Both the position numbers and the translations under genes were made by a program. Shown one piece after another: positions 31,282 to 41,938 of a DNA stretch of 64,000 bases. The stretch is taken from contig JABLTG010000055.1 in assembly GCA_016618085.1 (NCBI GenBank), forward strand, positions 38,698-102,697. The letters run 5' to 3'. Source of the DNA: Neovahlkampfia damariscottae (Eukaryota > Heterolobosea > Selenaionea > Neovahlkampfiida > Neovahlkampfiidae). Numbering within the stretch: the first letter of the stretch is position 1; each line of letters begins with the position of its first letter. The notes under the pieces were generated by a model. That model was not told the DNA's origin and ran no database searches. It was given only the letters and a program-made list of their open reading frames with translations.

Positions 31282-33754
31282 ATGACTTTAGAAAAAAAGA
31301 AAGAAAGCAGGTTAATCATTGTGAGCAACCGTCTTCCTATAACATTACAAAAAGTAGACGGGACTATCTCATTCAAAAAATCATCAGGTGGATTAGTAAC
31401 AGCTATCAATGGTAGAAAAAAAAAACAATTAAAAAAAAAAATCGGTTAGGAATGGAAAGACCTTTTTCTTGGATAGGATGGTTAGGAAATGAAATACCAA
31501 AAGAGCAAGAAAAGCAAAAAATTGAAAAAATGCTCTCAAATGAAAAGAATCCACTTTTTCCAGTTTTTATGGAAGAAAAAATTGGAAAACTATTTTATGG
31601 TGGATTTTCGAATTCAGTAATTCATTTTTTTATTCATATTCACTCAAAAATCATAGATTCTCTGGCCTTTATTTCATTATCAATTTGAAAGAACTGTCAA
31701 ATTTTTCGGTGATATGAAAGAGCAATGGATTGCTTATCAACAAGCAAATCAATGTTTTGTTGATAAAATATTGGAAGTTTATAAGAAAGGAGATATGGTT
31801 TGGGTGCATGGTAAATTTTTATTCGAACTCTAAAAGTTTACTTTTTTTTAGATTATCAATTGATGCTTGTTCCAAAATTATTGAGAGAAAAAATACCTGA
31901 TATTAATATTGGATTTTTCTTACACATCCCTTTTCCATCATCGGAAATTTATAAAATTCTTCCAGTGCACAAGGTAAAGAAACTTAAAAAAATAATTTTT
32001 CTTAGGAAATTCTTGACGGAGTTTTGAATTCAAATTTGGTTGGATTTCACACTTATGATTTTGCAAGACATTTTCTTAGTGCTTGTACAAGAGGTTTTGG
32101 AACCTCACCTACACCACTTGGTATTCTTCACAAACATACTTTTGTTTCAGTTGGAACTTTTCCAATTGGAATTAATCCACAACAATTCACAGACGGAACA
32201 AAAAAACAAGAAACATTTGATTTATTTAAGAGTTTCAAACAGAAATATGATGGAAAAAAAATTATCATTGGAGTTGATAGAGTTGATTATACAAAAGGTA
32301 TTACTTTGAAATTAGAAGCATACAAAAAATTCCTACAAAAGAATCCTGGTAAAACAGTTTTAATTCAAGTAGGTGTACCTTCCAGAGAAGATATTGATGA
32401 ATATAGATCTTTAATTAATGAAGTAAATAGGTTAGTAGGAGAAATCAATTCTTTATACGGAACATTGGACTATTCACCAATTGTGTATATTAACAAATCA
32501 ATTAATTTTTCTGAATTATGTGCATTATATGCATTAGGTGATTGTTTAATTGTGAGTTCAGTCAGAGATGGAATGAATTTAGTTGCATGTGAATATGTAG
32601 TGTGTCAAAATGAAAGAAAGAATTTAGGTGGAGATGATCAAGGAGTTTTAATTTTAAGTGAATTTGCAGGTGCTTCAAGATCATTAGCAGGTTCTGTTAT
32701 TATCAATCCTTGGGATGAAGATGGTGTTGCTGCTAAAATTGAGCATTGTTTATTTCAAATGTCAACAACAGAAAAATTAGAAAGACACAAACAAAATTTT
32801 GAAATTGTTTCAACAGTAAAACAAGTATTTTTAACTAATTATCATTTTATTTAGAATTCTGTTAAGAAATGGGCAAGTACTTTCATGAGTGAATTTGAAA
32901 AATCTTGTGATACTTCAAGAGAAGTTTATCATGAAATTTCAATTCTTCCAAAACTTTCAGTTGACATAATGAGAGAAAATATGAACAACTCCAAAAAAAG
33001 ATCATTCATTTTAGATTATGATGGAACACTTGTTGACATAACCAATCATCCACGTTTCGCATTTCCAAAAAAAGAATTAATTGAAATTCTCAAAAAAATA
33101 GTTTCTAATGATAAAAATGATGTTACTATTTTAACTGGAAGAACAAAAGAACCTATGGAATTATTTTTAGAAGAAGTCAAAAATGACATTCGAATCTGTA
33201 CTGAACATGGAATGTTAACCAAAGATCAAAATTCAAAAGATTGGTATTCTTTATATGAAAATGGATCTGATATGAAATGGAAAGATATTTTAAAACCTGT
33301 ACTTGATCACTTTTCACAAAGAACTCCTGGTAGTTTTGTTGAAGATAATACAAATTCATTAGTATTTCATTACAGAAATGTTGAACCAGAATATGGAAAA
33401 TATCAAGCCAATGAACTGATTTTACATATTGAACATACTTTTGGTTCTTTACCTGTTGATATTATTTCAGGAAAAAAAATAATTGAATTTAGATCATTGG
33501 GTGTTTCAAAAGGACATGCAACTGAAAAATTGATTTCAAAATTAAAACCTGATTTTGTACTTGTGGTTGGAGATGATAAAACTGATGAAGAAACTTTTGA
33601 AGCTTTGAATAATTTACAAGCCAAAACAACAGATTTCAAAAGTATCTCTGCTGTTGTTGGTAATCCAAAAGGGAATATTACATCAAGAGCTCATTATCGT
33701 TTAGCATCACCTGCAGATTTACTTGATATCTTAAAACAAATTGCAGATAAATAA
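31282..33754 (+). CDS. Bifunctional trehalose-6-phosphate synthase / phosphatase
   Basis: Makes trehalose-6-phosphate from UDP-glucose and glucose-6-phosphate and probably dephosphorylates it; the fused layout is like plant class II and many protist enzymes. Five introns (31412-31449, 31617-31656, 31811-31851, 31974-32005, 32825-32854) give 763 aa. GT20 motifs: [60 protein letters not shown] and [11 protein letters not shown], so the synthase site looks intact. The HAD phosphatase half has [18 protein letters not shown] and [11 protein letters not shown], also intact. ATG 31282-31284 is only 4 nt after ATTGG. It is followed 78 bp later by a separate phosphatase. Confidence 0.95.
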
Positions 33755-33832
33755 AAGTTATTAAACCTTCTTTCAAAAAATTAAAAAAGAAATTCATTGG
33801 TTGAATACCCTAACTTCTATTTTAACTGTGAG

Positions 33833-34609
33833 ATGAACTCCGCAATTGATAAATTTGATGAAATATTTTCTCAAAAAACTGAACAAAAAGAATTAATTCT
33901 ATTTCTTGATTATGATGGTACTTTATCACCAATAGTTTCAAAACCTGAACTTGCAGTTATTGATGAAAAGAGAAGAAATATAATTCAAAAACTATCACAA
34001 AAATATTTAACCAGCATTGTTTCAGGTAGAGCAAAAGAAGATGTAAAAAAAAGAGTATCTGTTGATAATTGTTATTATGCTGGATCACATGGATTTGATA
34101 TAACAACACCTGAAAATAAACAATTAAAATTTGCTGAAGAATATATCCCAATTTTAAAAAAAGTATATGATGAATTATGTATTGAATTGAAATCATATGA
34201 AGGAGTTATTTTAGAAAATAATATTTTTACTCTTTCTGTTCATTATCGTTTGGTCAAAGAAACAAAAGATTTTGAAGAAATTGAAAAAATTGTGAAAATG
34301 AAATTAAACGAAAATGAAAAAATAAAATTAACGAATGGAAAAAAAGTTTTTGAATTTCGACCAAATTTTGAATGGCACAAAGGAAAGGCATTAGTTAAAT
34401 TACTTGAATTAATGAAAAAGAAAAACTCTGATATTTTTTGTATTTACATTGGCGATGACAAAACTGATGAAGATGCTTTTAAAGTTTTAAAAGATTTGAA
34501 TATTGGAATTGGTATTTTTGTTGGTGATTCAAATAACTCAAATACTCATGCTTCTTTTTCTTTAAAAGATCCAAATGAAGTTGAATTATTTCTTCAAAAA
34601 TTGATCTAA
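33833..34609 (+). CDS. Trehalose-6-phosphate phosphatase (stand-alone)
   Basis: HAD-superfamily phosphatase that removes phosphate from trehalose-6-phosphate. Intronless, 258 aa, ATG 33833-33835, with ATTGGTT about 30 nt upstream. Motif I LFLDYDGTLSPI (two Asp), motif II IVSGR, GSHGFDI, KGKALVKLL (Lys) and motif IV YIGDDKTDEDAF are all present. It lies in tandem with the fused synthase-phosphatase, so the two genes form a trehalose pair, one enzyme covering both steps and one extra phosphatase. Its stop lies 16 bp from the convergent DUF1765 gene. Confidence 0.93.
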   Translation: MNSAIDKFDEIFSQKTEQKELILFLDYDGTLSPIVSKPELAVIDEKRRNIIQKLSQKYLTSIVSGRAKEDVKKRVSVDNCYYAGSHGFDITTPENKQLKFAEEYIPILKKVYDELCIELKSYEGVILENNIFTLSVHYRLVKETKDFEEIEKIVKMKLNENEKIKLTNGKKVFEFRPNFEWHKGKALVKLLELMKKKNSDIFCIYIGDDKTDEDAFKVLKDLNIGIGIFVGDSNNSNTHASFSLKDPNEVELFLQKLI

Positions 34610-34625
34610 AAATAACATTTTTTTT

Positions 34626-36777
34626 TTAACCACTAAATTTATTCAATTTAACCGATAAAACAGGATATTGAGGTACTGAATTTGATTTTAATGTTCTTGA
34701 TTTCCAAATTTCATGTTCTTTTGATAAATTTGATAATTCTCTTAAAGAAGTGACAATATAAGGTCGAAAATTAAAAGGAACTAATAATTCATTCAAATCA
34801 TCATCATTTTTATCTTTTTTATATTTTTCTTTTCTTTTAGTTTCAACTGAAATATCTTTGGTTGGTGTATTTTTCATTAAAAAAATGTAAGAATCAACTT
34901 TTGATTTTAAAACTCTTTTTAATGAAATTTTAGAAATTGTTGAAATTCTTACTCATCTAAAACTTCTTCTTCATTTTGTTTTTCAATTGTCAATTCATAA
35001 AATATGTCTTTATAAAAATTTTCTTTTGATTTTAAAAATGAATTTAATTTGTTGATATAAATTAAATCTTCTGGTTTTTTTGGTTTTATTCTTTACTTTA
35101 AATTATATTTTGAATTTACTTTTGTTTTGAAATTTTGAAGGTATTTGAAGTTGACGAAATAATCTCTTTTTGAATATTTTGTTTACCTTCTGTTGGAATA
35201 TTTACAATAGATTTCTTCCAAATTCTTTGAATTTTGAATAAAATGATTCTATGAAAACACATTCTAATATCATAATTCCAATGACAAAATAAATCAAAAA
35301 AGAAATTTTTCAACAAAAAATTTTGAATAAAATCTTTTCTTTGTTGACCAAAAAATAAATCTAAATTATTATAAATGAAAATTAATGTTCTTGTAACAAT
35401 TTGATAATGATCCAATGAAAATAATTTTTCCACTACTTGCTTGAAAAAATCATAATCAAAATTGATTGGCCATTTTATCAAACATTGACATAATTGGTCA
35501 ACTCTATCAATTGAAGATAATACTTCTTGAGTATTAAATATTCTTGCGGAAGTAAAATTAATAAAAATCAATTTCGTCAATAATAAATGATTTTGTGATA
35601 AAAGAACCAATGATAATTGAAACCAAACTGAATTTAAATGAATGGGAACATTGCATAATGAAAAAAAAATTTCAATCAAATTTGAGTAATAAGGCATTTG
35701 ATCAAATTGAATATCAATATCAGTGAATAATATTTGACTGATTTGTGATGTAAATTCAGCTAAAAAAGTTTGAAAAAAATTGTGATGTGAATTTATATCA
35801 GGAATCCAATCTGAACATTTTTGTAATAATTCTTGAATAGATTTTTCTTCTTTACATGTTTTTAAATTTGTATAAAATTTTTCAAAACGAAATAATCGTG
35901 ACATTTGATTTTGTGATACTTTTGGTGTAAATTGAACATTTTGAATTTTATTTTCATCTTTCTGTTCAATTTTATTCTCTTCTTTTGTTAATTCTTCTTT
36001 TTCTTCTTCCTCTTCTTCTATTGGATGTTCAACTTTAACTTCAATTTCCAAATCTTTTTGACTATGATTTTGACTATGGTTTTGGTGATTATTTGATTCT
36101 TGTTTTTCATTAATTTTCATTTTTGAAAAACTTTCTGCAACTTTCATTCCATTGGGTATTCGATAACAACCAAGTGCTACAAAAAAAAAAAACATTAATT
36201 TTTTTTTTTCAATTTTCAAACCTAATACACTAGCTGAAAATGAAATATATTCAGGTTTTTCAGTAAATTCTTTCATTAATTGTAATTTAGTAATTACAAA
36301 TGAATAAGTTCTATAAAGTAATTGTTTATATTTTAATGTCAATTGTCCTTTTTGTATATTTTTTGAAAAGAAACCAATAGAAAACTCCTCTTTATCATTC
36401 CCATCCATATAAAAAGGATCAAATGTTCTTCTTGATAAAATTTTAACAATAACATCCAGTGAAAGTATTCGTTCTTCTAAATTAATTTCTTCTATGACAG
36501 ATAAAAGATATTCCCATAAATTTAAAAGTAAATAAGCAGAGTAATAACGATTATCATTTGATGAATATTCTTTTGTTTTAATTTTTTTTTTTTTTTCAAA
36601 CCAAAGTCTACTCCGTCTTGAAGACAAGTTCTGATTTCAGTCAAGTTGTCTTGAAAATACCAAGGTTTATTTTTACCAGTACCTGTAGCACTTGAATTTT
36701 ATATTTAATTTTATTGTTGTTTTTGGTTACTTTTTTATTTTAGTGGACAATAACATTGACCACTGTATTTGTTTCAT
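34626..36777 (-). CDS. DUF1765-like helical protein
   Basis: Five introns (34915-34952, 35091-35119, 36177-36221, 36570-36601, 36691-36730) give 655 aa. The conserved part (about residues 300-480) is a helical repeat region containing LSQNHLLLTKLIFINF, YQIVTRTLIFIYNNLDLFFG and FFFDLFCHWNYDIRMCFHRI. That pattern is what I know from the fungal/amoebal DUF1765 family of unknown function; assignment is moderate. A Gln/Asn/Glu-rich linker splits the protein, and the C-terminus is basic. ATG 36775-36777 sits 20 nt after CCAATCA, and intron 36691-36730 is needed to join the short first exon. The 166-bp divergent interval is shared with the EF-hand gene. Confidence 0.75.
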
Positions 36778-36797
36778 CCTCACTTTTAAATACGTTA

Positions 36798-36804
36798 TGA
36801 TTGG
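36798..36804 (-). promoter_or_regulatory. CCAATCA box of the DUF1765-like gene
   Basis: CCAATCA on the minus strand 20 nt before ATG 36777; it identified a short first exon that is otherwise easy to miss. Confidence 0.5.
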
Positions 36805-36943
36805 ATTAGAAATTTTAGATTCCAAAAAGTTTGTTTTTCAATTTATTTTATTATTTAATATTAATTACAAAATTTATATTACTGTTGAAAGACTGAACCA
36901 ATTAGAACATTTTTTGAAAACATAAAAACGTCAACAGGTTGAG

Positions 36944-38237
36944 ATGGGTCAAATTGATAGTTACATGAAAGATACCATAGAAGTTGAATTTAAAAAAGCA
37001 AAATCTTCAAGAAATAAACACAGTTTTTTGGTAAAGAAAAAAAAAAATTAAAAAAAAAAAAAAGACAGTCGAAGAGGTTAAAAATATACGAATTGATAAA
37101 ATTTTTCCTGATGAAACATTAAGGATAAATAGATTATCTATTATATATATGCTTGATTTTGACAAAAATGGAAAGTTTTCTGTTCAAGATTTAACAGATT
37201 TTGCTGAATTTGCCTCCAAGATATCTTCCATATCACAAATGGGTAATTTTCGAAATGAACTTGAAGCACAATGTACATTATGTATGTGGAAACAACTTAC
37301 AACTGAAAAAGGTCAAAAAGCTTTCATAGATTGGTGTAGTAGGTTATTCTCTTGTCGTATGAGGGTGAAAGTACCAAATTATGAAAATATAGCATTTGTA
37401 CATTCTGATATTATTCCAACTTTACATGAGTTATTTCAAATCAAAGAAACATATTCATTATCACCACAGGATTTAACAACATTAATGCAAAGAGTAGGTG
37501 AAGAGAATGGATACATGAAATTGGAAGATGAGAAATTGGACAATGTAGTACCTTTAGAATGTATTAAATTATTCTCAAAATACTTTGCTGAAGGATTTAT
37601 ACAAATGATGTCCAATTTAGGATATTCAAGAGAGAAATTTATTGAAGAGGATTTAGATCCTCAATCAATTTATGAAATGGGTGGTGACTCTGATTCAGAT
37701 AAAGATGTATATTCAAATGATGTATCAACCGATGCAGATGATGATTCGGATCAAGAAGAATTGGATGAAGCAGTTGTCAAAGATTCACAAAAAAAGAAAC
37801 TTTCAAATCTCTTAAAGAAAGGAAAATCTATGAAGAAAATTGAAAGAAGAACATCTGAGTCACCTTCAAATTCACCATTATCACAAGCTGCAATGAAAAG
37901 AAAAAGTCAAAAAAATTTAAAACAAAGTCAAAGTTTTTTTTTAAAAAAACAACAAGAAGACATGAATAAAAAGACTCCTAACAATTTACAAGTTATAAAT
38001 ACACCAGAAGAGAAACCTAAAATAGAAGAACCCTCACCTGAAAAAAGTGACTTGATGAACAAAATCAACTTAGTATCATCTTTAAAATTATCAAAACAAG
38101 CATCAACAAAAAGATCAAGATTTGGAGAATTGAATGTTGACAAAGAAGAAGATCCTAAAAAATCACCAAAAGGAGAAGAAAAAAAAAAATCACCTTTTAG
38201 TTTAAACATAGCAGGTTTAGGTGGCAAAAAAAAATAA
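36944..38237 (+). CDS. EF-hand protein with possible N-myristoylation and acidic/basic tail
   Basis: One intron (37031-37064) gives 419 aa. The start MGQIDS fits the N-myristoylation consensus (Gly2, Ser6), so the protein may sit on a membrane face. One clear EF-hand loop, DFDKNGKFSVQD at about residues 62-73, is followed by a conserved helical domain with RLFSCRMRVKVPNYENIAF. From residue about 240 the chain is disordered: an acidic DSDSDKD...DADDDSDQEELDE block, then Lys/Ser/Pro-rich segments ending GLGGKKK. The layout resembles calcium-responsive regulatory proteins, but I do not recognise the exact family. The stop lies 12 bp from VPS25. Confidence 0.75.
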
Positions 38238-38249
38238 AATTTTTGTTTT

Positions 38250-38882
38250 TTAAATAAATTTAATAGCATCTTCATCAGATGGTTTTGATTTTTTTTGAAA
38301 GTATTGTATTTTACCACTCTTTTCTAAAATTTTAATCATTTTGTGAAACATTGATTCTTCAAGTTCATAAAATTCAGCTCCTTCACCTGTTTCACCTTGT
38401 CTTAATTCATAAACTGTATATAAACTACCAGGACCATCTAAACCGTTTTGATTTGACCATTTTAAAAATATATCTTGGCCTGTGTTAAACAATTGTTTTT
38501 CTTTACCTGACCATTCTGTTGGACTTTTCCAATAAACAAAGATTTTTTGTTTTTTATCATCTTCCCATTCACCATGTCCTGATGATACCATTGAATCAAA
38601 AATTATGTCAATCCCTTTTTGGTTTAGTTTTCCTTTTTTTTTTTTGAATTTTTTTTTTTTTTTTACGATTTATGGTTTTATTTTCAAATAAATGTGAATT
38701 TTCTGAGATATTCATGACAGTCATTTTGTTATGTTTACAATAATTTACGATAATTTCTGTCCATAATTTCATTTGTTTTTCTTGTGTTTCCAACACAGGT
38801 TGAAGTCTATTCAGTTTAGATTTTTATATTTTTACGTGAAAAATGGTGGTAAGTTATATATTGGTGGAAATTCAAATCCCAT
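38250..38882 (-). CDS. VPS25: VPS25, ESCRT-II subunit
   Basis: ESCRT-II component that links to ESCRT-III at the endosome and helps sort ubiquitinated cargo. Two introns (38615-38666, 38807-38835) give 183 aa, close to the 176 aa of human VPS25. The N-terminus MGFEFPPIYNLPPFFTLQP is the family's PPFF motif, formed across the second intron. Then QKQMKLW/EKQMKLWTEIIVNYC, SHLFENKTINR and the C-terminal winged helix with FVYWKSPTEW and SLYTVYEL. Both winged-helix domains are present. ATG 38880-38882, with CCAATCA about 42 nt upstream. Confidence 0.92.
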
Positions 38883-38924
38883 TTTTTTTAGTTGGAAAAA
38901 CGGAGTTGATTTTGAAAAGTTGTT

Positions 38925-38931
38925 TGATTGG
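38925..38931 (-). promoter_or_regulatory. CCAATCA box of VPS25
   Basis: CCAATCA on the minus strand 42 nt before ATG 38882. Confidence 0.4.
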
Positions 38932-39039
38932 TCAACTATAAAGAAAAATTGTGTGAATAACACACAAAGAAATGAAATTGTACATACTTTTTTTTGAAAT
39001 GATTTCTAGAATAATTGATGTCTTGATTTGACATTAGTT

Positions 39040-40819
39040 TTATTCTTTATTTTCTTCATTTTTATCTTCTTCTTTTTTGTCATCATTTTTTTGAACTTTT
39101 TCTTCTTCTTTGTCTTCACTAGTTGTTTCTTTGATTTTTTTTTCATTTTCAATTTTCATGTTTTCTTCTTTTACATTTTTTTTTTCTTCTAAATTGGTAT
39201 CATCTTGTTTCACTTCTTCTTCATTTGTTTGTTCTTTTTTTACATCTTCTGAACTGTCAAAACCAGTTTCAAAATCTAATAATGTTGCAACTACATTTGT
39301 GTCCAAATTCTTCACTGGAATCTCTTGTAATACTTCAACTTCTGCTTGTGACACTTTTCTTTTTGATTCTTTTTCTTCAGTTTCATTTTTTGGTTTAATT
39401 TCAATTACACTTTTTTTGGCTAAATCAGCATTTTGAATTTGAAAAAATTGTTGAACAAAATCTAAATCTAAATACTTTCCACTTATTGATTTTATCCAGA
39501 CTTCTAATTGAACTCTTCTTTCTTGTATAAAATCTTGAGATAAATGATCAATAAAAATTGCTGGTTTTTTTTGTGGGAATCCAGGTAAACTACTGGCAAG
39601 AGCAGAGTCAGTCATTGAAAAATATTCTTTAAACTGATAATAAAAACAATTAAAAATCATCTTTTTTTTTCTTACTTTTTCGTGTAACCCATGAAAATCA
39701 CGATATCGTTTTGCGAGTGTATATTCAATATATTTAAAAGTTTCAGGATGTCTGCCTTGTATCTTTACCAAGTAAAGTGTTATCATAGTTCCATCAATTT
39801 TTTGATTTTCAGTTCCAACAATTTCACATTTTAGTGGAGCTTCTTCTGAGTAAGTATAATCTTCAAGAGAATGTGTTGATGAATTTATGACTTATTGAAT
39901 TTAGAATGAAATGATTCTTACAACCTTTAGATCTACGTTGTTTACTTGTTATTTCATAATATTTCTTTAAAACAAAAGCTGCCTGATTTTGTCCAAGAAT
40001 AGAAAGTTGAGTACTGACACCAGGTACTTCTAAAGTCAATAATTCTTCTTTTCCATTGATTTCTATAGCTGCATATTTCTTGTCTTTCTTTGGTGCAATG
40101 GATGCTGATCTCTTTGTTTCTTCTTTTAAAGAATCGGATCGAAGACTTGTGTTGATGGAAACTGTGACTTGTTCAACAACTTTCAGAGCATTTTCTAAGT
40201 TTTCATAATCCATATGATCTTTATCTGTATTTTCAATTAAAACTTTCAACAAGGTGGTGTATCTCTTTTAAAAAAAATTTTGTGTTAAAAAATTTTTTTT
40301 TTTCTATTTTACAGGCTAAAAAAAAAGGTTTAGAACATTTATGCATTTTTTTTACTATTCTTTGAATTGGCATGATCAAGTATGACCCAAATTGGAGTGG
40401 TGACTTTTTTCTTTGTTCTTCAATGAAACTGTCAAATTCTGGGTTTGTTTTTTTTTCATTTCTCAATAAAGTTGAGACATTTTCATAATTTAAGTAATAT
40501 TTTTGATAGGCTTTTAAAAAAGGTTGTTCTAACGCTATAAAACAAAGACCAACACATTCAGAACCTTCTATTGCGTTTTTGGCTTGAAATTTCAACTGTT
40601 CATTCAGTTCTGTATTTACAAATAATATTTCATCGTAGTTTGATTCCAAACTGTCAAGAATTACAGTTGAAAATTTTTTAGAATTTCTCAATGGAGTGAA
40701 ATAACACTTTGGTATTTAGATTTTTTTTTAATTACTGTTTGTAGATCTTGTAAGCTTTTCAAGTATCCCTCTTCAGTATCTAAAATCTCTTGAATGATTC
40801 TGCTTCGTTTTTGACTCAT
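39040..40819 (-). CDS. Rho guanine-nucleotide exchange factor (DH domain) with PX domain
   Basis: Predicted activator of a Rho/Rac-type GTPase, targeted to phosphoinositides by PX. Introns 39634-39675, 39891-39921, 40265-40312, 40316-40355 and 40707-40735 give 529 aa. The DH domain starts at once (RSRIIQEILDTEEGYLKSLQDL), passes LIMPIQRIPRYTTLL and ends near residue 190. The Pro of QRIPRY is encoded by a 3-nt exon (40313-40315) between two introns. A poorly conserved linker replaces a clear PH domain. PX follows (RRYRDF-type KRYRDFHGLHEKF, LPGFPQKK, RRVQLEVWI). The C-terminal 110 residues are highly charged, Lys/Glu-rich. ATG 40817-40819. Confidence 0.87.
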
Positions 40820-40949
40820 TTTTTTAACTTAACGTTGACCAATAATATCTTTTGGATAAAATACGTTAAAATAATACAGAATTAATTAAAAAAAAGGAAT
40901 AAATTTCATTCTTTATTTTCTCTGTTAGAAAAATGATTGGATCAAAATA

Positions 40950-41927
40950 ATGTACTCTTTGTCCACACAAAAACTACAATGGACCTTTACACCAAAAGAA
41001 CTGAAACAAGAAAAAGAAAAAGTTTTGAAAGAATCAATTGAAAAAGTGAATAAAATACCAAGAAAAGACAACAAAGAAATCAACTTTTTAACTTTAGAAG
41101 AACATGAAAAACTAACTCAATCCTATGAAAAGAAAATATTATTATTCAGTCAAAGGTTAAATTTTACATTACAATCACAAGCTTCAAGTGTTATTTTTTT
41201 TAAAAGATTTTTTTTCAGACATTCAGTTTTTGAATATGACATTACGAATGTAATGTTAGGTTGTTTATTTTTATCAACAAAAATAGAAGAAGAAAGAACA
41301 ACTCTGGATGAATTTTTAGATAAAGTTGAAAAAATTGTTGGAAAAAAATTTTCCACTGAAATGATGAACAAAATTGAATTGATAATTTTAGAAGGTTTAA
41401 ATTTCGAATTAGTGTTATATCATCCTCACCGATCTTTAACTGCTTTAATTCATGATTTTTGTTCAATTGAAAAAAATATAAACAAAAATGAACTTTTTGA
41501 TGAAGCTACAAAATTTATTCAAGATTCCTATTTGACAGACAGTTCACTTATATTTTCACCTTCTATTATTGCTATGACTTCAATTTATACAAATTTAAAA
41601 GATAAAAAAAATGATTTCATCAAGTAAAAAGAAAAAGAAAAATTTAAAACAAAAAGTTATCTGAAAAGTAGAACAAATGAAAATATGGATGTATTAATTC
41701 AAAATATGAATTATGTTCAAAATTTAGTTTCAAATATCAAAATTGAAGAAACTAAAAAAATTGAAAAAAAATTAAAATCCATTAGAAAAATTGTAATGGC
41801 ATTTGTTGAACAAGAAGAATTAAAATATCAACAAGAACAAAATAAAAATCAAGAAGAAAAAAGAAAATTAAAATTAGAAAAATTAAAAAAAGAAGAAGAA
41901 GAAATGGAAAGAGAATTACTTCAATGA
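40950..41927 (+). CDS. Cyclin H, TFIIH kinase module
   Basis: Regulatory cyclin of CDK7/CAK in TFIIH, acting in RNA polymerase II CTD phosphorylation and CDK activation. One intron (41624-41656) gives 314 aa, against 323 in human. Family landmarks: N-terminal YSLSTQKLQWTF (like SSQKRHWTF), two cyclin folds with VIFFKRFFFRHSVFEYD, LGCLFLSTKIEE and ILEGLNFELVLYHPHRSL. The C-terminus is a long Lys/Glu-rich coiled coil. ATG 40950 has ATTGGAT 8 nt upstream. The partner TFIIH subunit TFB4 is 10 kb away. Its stop lies 11 bp from xanthine dehydrogenase. Confidence 0.9.
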
Positions 41928-41938
41928 ATATATATTTT

